A program made the position numbers and the translations under genes. The notes beneath the pieces were generated by a model. That model searched no databases and was not told where the DNA came from. It saw only the letters and a list, made by a program, of their open reading frames with translations. From JANMZR01 sp031383555 (GTDB lineage: Bacteria; Bacteroidota; Bacteroidia; Cytophagales; Spirosomataceae), in the NCBI GenBank assembly GCA_031383555.1, contig JANMZR010000035.1:1-36778 (forward strand): a DNA stretch of 36,778 nt, read 5' to 3'. Within the stretch, counting starts at the first letter, position 1, and each line of letters opens with the position of its first letter. Shown here piece after piece: positions 34,638 through 36,778 of this stretch.

Positions 34638-35549
34638 TTAAAAACATAAAGATGCGGCACCTAATAAACCTGCATCGTTTCCAAGGTTAGCTCGTTTTAT
34701 TTGTAACGATTTTAAGTAAGCGGGCGTTAGCCAATATTCTAATTGTTTTTTAATTGAAGGAAGTAAAAACTCAAATCCTGCCGATAAGCCACCTCCGATT
34801 AAAATGGTTTTTATATCTAATATTCTAATCAATGCTACCAAGTTATCACCCAACATTTCGCCCATTTCATTTAATATCGCAACGGCAAGTTTATCGCCAT
34901 CCTCAGCAGCTACAATAAGTTCAGTTGTGGAAATAGACCCATCAGATTCTAGTACTGTGGCATCTTTCCAACTTGTTCTCATCAAATTTGCCATTTCAAG
35001 CAATTCTTTTTTCCCGATATTACGCTCTAATACTTTTCCGTTTCTTGAAGGCAAATGACCAGGCTCCATGGCATTACCGTCGCCACCCAAAAATATCTTT
35101 TTATCAATTATAGCTGCACCACCTACTCCGGTGCCAAGAGTGATGAAAATATAGTCTTCGGGTACTTCGCCCTTTGAAAAATAAAACTCGCCTAAAGCAG
35201 CTGCATTGGCATCATTTTCCATAAAAAATACAGTACCTGGAAACCTATCCTCCATAATTTGAATTAATGGTGTACCATCTATTTCCGGTATTGCAGTAAT
35301 TTCCATTAATGTTCTGCGGTCACGTGTAAGTATACCGGGTAGGCCAATGCCAACTCTTTTAACATTTTTATGTTCGAAAAGTTGTAAATCAATAGCATCG
35401 AGCAGCCTATCAATAAAGTGCTTCGACTCACGCCAACGTAGCGTATCATGACTTTGGAAATTTGTAATTATGCCCGACTGGGCATCTACAATACCCATTT
35501 TTACATTTGTGCCGCCAACATCGATACCTAAATATTGAGAATTATTCAT
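34638..35549 (-). CDS. ROK-family sugar kinase (glucokinase-like) lacking the zinc motif
   Basis: This 303-residue protein is of the ROK family, which phosphorylates hexoses such as glucose or N-acetylmannosamine. IDVGGTNVKMG (9-19) is the ATP phosphate-binding loop. ENDANAAALGE (111-121) holds the catalytic Asp113. LGTGVGGAAI (138-147) is the second phosphate loop. The sugar-contacting EPGH (162-165) is present. The usual zinc-binding CxCGxxGC that follows is replaced by RNGKVLERNIGKKELLE with no cysteine. The protein is full length without frameshift, so it is a divergent enzyme rather than a broken gene. No DNA-binding domain is present, which favours kinase over repressor. Substrate is uncertain. 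Confidence 0.9.
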   Translation of the reverse strand: MNNSQYLGIDVGGTNVKMGIVDAQSGIITNFQSHDTLRWRESKHFIDRLLDAIDLQLFEHKNVKRVGIGLPGILTRDRRTLMEITAIPEIDGTPLIQIMEDRFPGTVFFMENDANAAALGEFYFSKGEVPEDYIFITLGTGVGGAAIIDKKIFLGGDGNAMEPGHLPSRNGKVLERNIGKKELLEMANLMRTSWKDATVLESDGSISTTELIVAAEDGDKLAVAILNEMGEMLGDNLVALIRILDIKTILIGGGLSAGFEFLLPSIKKQLEYWLTPAYLKSLQIKRANLGNDAGLLGAASLCF

Positions 35550-35717
35550 TTACAAATTTAAAAATTTATATGGAAAAATAAGTTTAGAAATGTCAATTTA
35601 GAAAATATTCTTCAATACAAGGCTTCTTTGACTGATTATGTTGGAAAAAAATTGACTCAATATTATTATTTTTAGTAAGCCAAATTTATTGTATTTCAGA
35701 CCTAAATTTAAAAAAAA

Positions 35718-35739
35718 GGTGTGAGAATTTTCCCACACC
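35718..35739 (-). terminator. Terminator downstream of the PepSY-like lipoprotein gene
   Basis: GGTGTG-A-GAA pairs with TTC-C-CACACC. On the minus strand the hairpin is followed by a T tract (complement of the A run 35708-35717). It lies 33 bases after the stop codon of the gene ending at 35773. Confidence 0.82.
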
Positions 35740-35772
35740 CGTTTTATATAAAAAAACAATACTATTATTTAA

Positions 35773-36753
35773 TTATTTTTTGGTTAATTCCTTTACAAAA
35801 ATTCCTGCAGTATCAAAAATTACTGCATATTTTTTATCATTTAGTTTAAAATCAACTATATATTGGCTTAAAACACCATTCAAGGAAATTGAGCCCGCTC
35901 TTTCGAAGGTATAGCCTGTGTATTTTGAATCCAAATAGGTAAGTGCTGCAGCTGGCAAGCCAGTTTTTTCAATTTTCGCAATCAAAACACCATCTTTTCC
36001 TTTACCACCTTTATCTCCACCTTTTCCATGGCCAGGGCCCATACCAGAGTGATGTCCTAAATCTCCCTCACGACTTCGAAGAAATACACCCGCTCCATCA
36101 AACATCAATCCAACTTCTTTATTGTCTGAAGTAATAATACGCACCCCATAACCTTTTACAACTCCATCTACCGAAAAACTAATGGCATCTGTGAATGTAT
36201 AACTTGGGTAAGTTGTAGTCAAATAAGTTTTTATCACTGCCGGCAAGTCGGTTTGAGCCACTTTTACCCCTTGACCATTGTGTTTTCCTTTTTTCTCAAC
36301 ACTTGTTAAAAACTTTCCAGTAGCGTCAAAATGCAAGTGATATGACAAGTTATTGTGCTTAATATCAGCCATATAGCCCATTGTTACACCCGCTTTATCC
36401 TTTTTTTCGCCTGCTCTTACTAGCAAATAACCAGGGTAAGTAGCTGTCAAATAATCTAAAGAAATAGCAGGAAGTGTCGCATCTGTTATTTTTTCAGCTG
36501 TAAATAATATTTTCCCAACTTTCGAAATGCCAGCTATTAATTGGTCTTTTTTATCTGTAAAATTAGCTTCAACAGTAGTTGGAGAAACTTCCGAATAAAT
36601 GACGTTTGTTGCATTTGGATAAGTAACCCTCAAAGCACTTTTTACCGTTTCGCTTACTGCAACTGTTTGCCCATCAGGCGATACAGAATCATTTTTGTTA
36701 CATGCTGTAAAAAACATCGATCCTACTAGAATCATTAAAATTATTTTTTTCAT
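35773..36753 (-). CDS. Lipoprotein with four PepSY-like repeats and a Gly/His/Lys-rich insert
   Basis: This 326-residue lipoprotein (signal MFFTAC, Cys18) carries four repeats of the PepSY-like / putative beta-lactamase-inhibitor-like type found in Bacteroidota. They lie at about 34-88, 92-155, 168-230 and 263-323. Each has a TYP- or KYTGY-type helix end followed by strands (for example LTATYPGYLLVRAG, LTTTYPSYTFTDA, LDSKYTGYTFERAG). Between repeats 3 and 4 lies a flexible stretch (231-255) rich in Gly, His and Lys (GHHSGMGPGHGKGG), suggesting metal or polyanion binding. It is exported to the envelope. Its upstream region falls outside the window. Function is unknown beyond the family. Confidence 0.82.
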   Translation of the reverse strand: MKKIILMILVGSMFFTACNKNDSVSPDGQTVAVSETVKSALRVTYPNATNVIYSEVSPTTVEANFTDKKDQLIAGISKVGKILFTAEKITDATLPAISLDYLTATYPGYLLVRAGEKKDKAGVTMGYMADIKHNNLSYHLHFDATGKFLTSVEKKGKHNGQGVKVAQTDLPAVIKTYLTTTYPSYTFTDAISFSVDGVVKGYGVRIITSDNKEVGLMFDGAGVFLRSREGDLGHHSGMGPGHGKGGDKGGKGKDGVLIAKIEKTGLPAAALTYLDSKYTGYTFERAGSISLNGVLSQYIVDFKLNDKKYAVIFDTAGIFVKELTKK

Positions 36754-36778
36754 CTTTTTTTAATTTTTAGAATTTGTT

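Noticed and set aside
1..36778. CRISPR arrays, tRNA or rRNA genes, and phage or insertion-sequence genes
   Set aside because: I found no regularly spaced direct repeats of CRISPR type, no cloverleaf with a GTTC-type T arm, no rRNA-like block and no transposase or integrase motif.

Overview
The window is A+T-rich chromosomal DNA from a member of the Bacteroidota, most likely of the Cytophagales type. Three things point there. Promoter-like sites have the Bacteroidota pattern (TTTG, about 19-20 bp, TAnnTTTG), clearest before rplS. Start codons mostly lack a purine-rich ribosome binding site. The gene content fits: lipoproteins with short lipoboxes, an Mla-type ABC pair, an A2M-PbpC pair and PepSY-like repeat lipoproteins. 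I cannot name a genus. Most of the window is ordinary housekeeping DNA. I see no rRNA, tRNA, CRISPR array, transposase, integrase or phage structural gene.

Layout: 1-2400 holds an alpha/beta hydrolase and an exported clan GH-A-like glycosidase. 2756-5571 is an isolated atpA-atpG pair with its own promoter and terminator. 5735-5962 is a start-less remnant of an exported protein. 6092-8036 carries a minimal DEAD-box RNA helicase and a nitrilase-family amidase. 8047-10731 (minus) reads mlaE-like, mlaF-like, plsC-like, gatC. 10830-15254 holds an SDR oxidoreductase, a polysaccharide flippase-like protein, a small exported beta-barrel and a membrane glycosyltransferase. 15314-19330 holds rplS, dapF, a GNAT acetyltransferase and htpG, with a striking 25-bp perfect inverted repeat before htpG.

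19434-24505 is the most unusual region. A divergent XRE-type regulator faces a tight five-gene minus-strand operon: a four-helix inner-membrane protein, a lipoprotein, a cysteine-rich helical-repeat protein ending in a predicted outer-membrane barrel, a 60-residue protein with nine cysteines, and an exported staphylococcal-nuclease-family enzyme. All five products appear to be envelope-associated or exported. I do not recognise the combination, and it is my main candidate for an undescribed system.

24557-32604 contains a G+C-richer block with a 45-codon ORF, then pbpC preceded in its operon by a thioester-containing alpha-2-macroglobulin, the classic bacterial pair. The right end has gmd, a palindrome cluster, acpP, a ROK sugar kinase that lacks the usual zinc cysteines, and a PepSY-like repeat lipoprotein with a Gly/His/Lys-rich insert. 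Several intergenic spaces carry degenerate inverted or short direct repeats, which look like remnants of dispersed repeat families.
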